Shown in pieces: positions 4,732 to 5,877 of a DNA stretch of 5,877 nt. The stretch covers positions 1 to 5,877 of the forward strand of contig SLQH01000202.1 of NCBI GenBank assembly GCA_007131555.1, given 5' to 3'. The DNA comes from Planctomycetota bacterium (lineage in GTDB: Bacteria; Planctomycetota; UBA11346). The notes beneath the pieces were generated by a model. The model was not told where the DNA came from. It made no database searches and saw only the letters and a program-made list of their open reading frames with translations. How positions within the stretch are numbered: position 1 is the first letter of the stretch; every line of letters begins with the position of its first letter. A program made the position numbers and the translations under genes.

Positions 4732-5877
4732 ATGTCCAGTGATGCATCGCCCCCGCCTGATCAACGGCAACCTATGCCTGATCCTCACTCGGCAGCTGGG
4801 TCGTCAGAACCGCCGGAAACCATTGTCACTGATCTCGCTGGCGATGCTACTGCCGTGACCATCGGCGGTGATCAGCAGACCATGGCTACCCAGACACCAT
4901 CGGCCAGGGGTGATGATCTGACCATGGCCACCCGTCATCCAGGGGCCGGAGATGATGCTGGTCAGATCGCGCCAGGGACGATCTGGTCTGATGATTTCGA
5001 GATTGTGCGCAAGTTGGGTCAGGGTGGCATGGGAGCGGTGTATCTGGCCCGGCAACTGAGTCTTGATCGCGATGTGGCGATCAAGGTCCTGCCGGCTCAT
5101 CTCAGTGATAATGAAGGGTTTCGCAAGCGTTTCGCCCTTGAGGCCAGGGCAGTGGCCAAGCTCAACTCGCCCCACGTCATCCAGGTCTTCACCGCTGGCC
5201 AGTTCCAGGGCCACAGCTTCTTCGTGATGGAGTACGTCGAGGGCCAGGACCTGTCGGCCCGCATCAAGGCCGGCTATCGTCCGAGCCATACCGAGGCCCT
5301 GGATCTGGTGATCCAGGCTGCCCAGGGTCTGGCGGCGGCCGGAGATCAGGACATCATCCACCGTGATATCAAGCCCGCCAACATGATGGTCAGCGCCGAT
5401 GGCTCGCTGAAGATCATGGACTTCGGCCTGGTCAAGCTGGCCAAGGCCGATTCCGGTCTGACCATGGCCGGCACGGTCATGGGTACGGTCAGCTACTTCA
5501 GCCCGGAACAGGGCCGAGGCGAGGTCTGCGATGCCCGGACCGACATCTACGCCTTGGGCGTGGTCTTCTACGAACTGCTCAGTGGCCGCCTGCCCTTCAC
5601 CGGCAATGACGCCACGTCCATCATCTACCAGCACATTCACGAGCAGCCCCGTCCCTTGCAGGAGATCGATCCGTCGATCCCCGAGGACCTTCAGGCCATC
5701 GTCCTCAAGTGCATGCAGAAGGACCCCGGTCATCGCTATCAGGATGCCCGCAGTCTGGTCGAAGACCTGACCGCAGTGCGTCACGGGGCCTCACCGGTGA
5801 CGGCTTTTCATGATCCCGCCCAGTTGCGACATGGGGCCACGGTGACGCGAACTCCTCAGTTCAGTCGCGAGCATCGC
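4732..5877 (+). CDS. PknB-like serine/threonine protein kinase, 3' end beyond window
   Basis: A Hanks-type kinase that phosphorylates Ser/Thr on protein targets using ATP; 382 codons are visible and the frame is still open at the window edge. Residues 1 to about 85 form a Pro/Thr/Asp-rich, probably disordered tail. The kinase domain (about 89-347) has all key parts: glycine loop GQGGMGAV (96-103), ATP-anchoring K118 in VAIK, helix-C E137, catalytic HRDIKPAN (210-217, D212, N217), DFG (230-232), an activation loop LTMAGTVMGTVSY (243-255), SPEQ (257-260) in the APE position, and DIYALG (271-276). It should therefore be active. Residues after 347 begin a Thr-containing linker; bacterial kinases of this type often continue into a transmembrane helix and sensor or repeat domains, which cannot be seen here. 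ATG 4732 is the first in-frame start, with a weak AGG at 4720-4722. It is transcribed divergently from the nuclease-fold gene. Substrates are unknown. Confidence 0.93.
   Translation, partial: MSSDASPPPDQRQPMPDPHSAAGSSEPPETIVTDLAGDATAVTIGGDQQTMATQTPSARGDDLTMATRHPGAGDDAGQIAPGTIWSDDFEIVRKLGQGGMGAVYLARQLSLDRDVAIKVLPAHLSDNEGFRKRFALEARAVAKLNSPHVIQVFTAGQFQGHSFFVMEYVEGQDLSARIKAGYRPSHTEALDLVIQAAQGLAAAGDQDIIHRDIKPANMMVSADGSLKIMDFGLVKLAKADSGLTMAGTVMGTVSYFSPEQGRGEVCDARTDIYALGVVFYELLSGRLPFTGNDATSIIYQHIHEQPRPLQEIDPSIPEDLQAIVLKCMQKDPGHRYQDARSLVEDLTAVRHGASPVTAFHDPAQLRHGATVTRTPQFSREHR

Noticed and set aside
4576..4788. Minus-strand 70-codon open frame covering the MITE-like element
   Set aside because: It is made of the element's inverted repeats plus antisense of the kinase start, and has no family resemblance I can support.
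4804..5784. Long minus-strand open frame opposite the kinase gene (326 codons)
   Set aside because: It is the antisense shadow of a kinase with all catalytic motifs intact; GC-rich codon use commonly leaves such frames open.

Overview
The window is a GC-rich bacterial chromosomal fragment. It has Hanks-type Ser/Thr kinase signalling, a lysine-rich histone-H1-like protein tail and a YebC beginning MAGHSHW. Together these fit a planctomycete or another member of the Planctomycetota-Verrucomicrobiota group. That placement is inferred from gene content only and is weak; a deltaproteobacterial or myxobacterial origin is not excluded.

Layout. Positions 1-309 hold no convincing gene, but contain a possible 138-bp element with degenerate inverted ends (80-217). 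A plus-strand pair follows. The first gene is an unrecognised exported protein (310-1461) with an internal 30-residue-period duplication. The second is bioF (1458-2645, KAPA synthase of biotin synthesis), which overlaps it by 4 bp in a GTGA start/stop arrangement. Converging on bioF with an 18-bp gap is a minus-strand pair: a 298-residue protein that looks like a degenerate HhH-GPD (endonuclease III-like) fold with a histone-like tail (4361-3465), followed by yebC (3419-2664). A 370-bp divergent intergenic region (4362-4731) carries two back-to-back promoter candidates and a 162-bp MITE-like element with 14-bp imperfect terminal inverted repeats and a hairpin capped by a C(UACG)G tetraloop. 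The last gene, from 4732 to beyond the window edge, is a PknB-like Ser/Thr kinase with an intact catalytic core and a disordered, TxxT-rich N-terminal tail.

How the parts relate. The exported protein and bioF are probably co-transcribed and translationally coupled, although no functional link is apparent. The nuclease-fold/histone-tail protein and yebC (45-bp gap, no visible terminator) are probably one operon of nucleic-acid-associated proteins. The kinase is transcribed divergently from them. The element sits almost exactly at the predicted kinase transcription start, so it would form most of the kinase mRNA leader. The less ordinary signals are the degenerate HhH-GPD/H1-tail protein and the family of short GGAG-YCT-type ends that recurs at gene boundaries.
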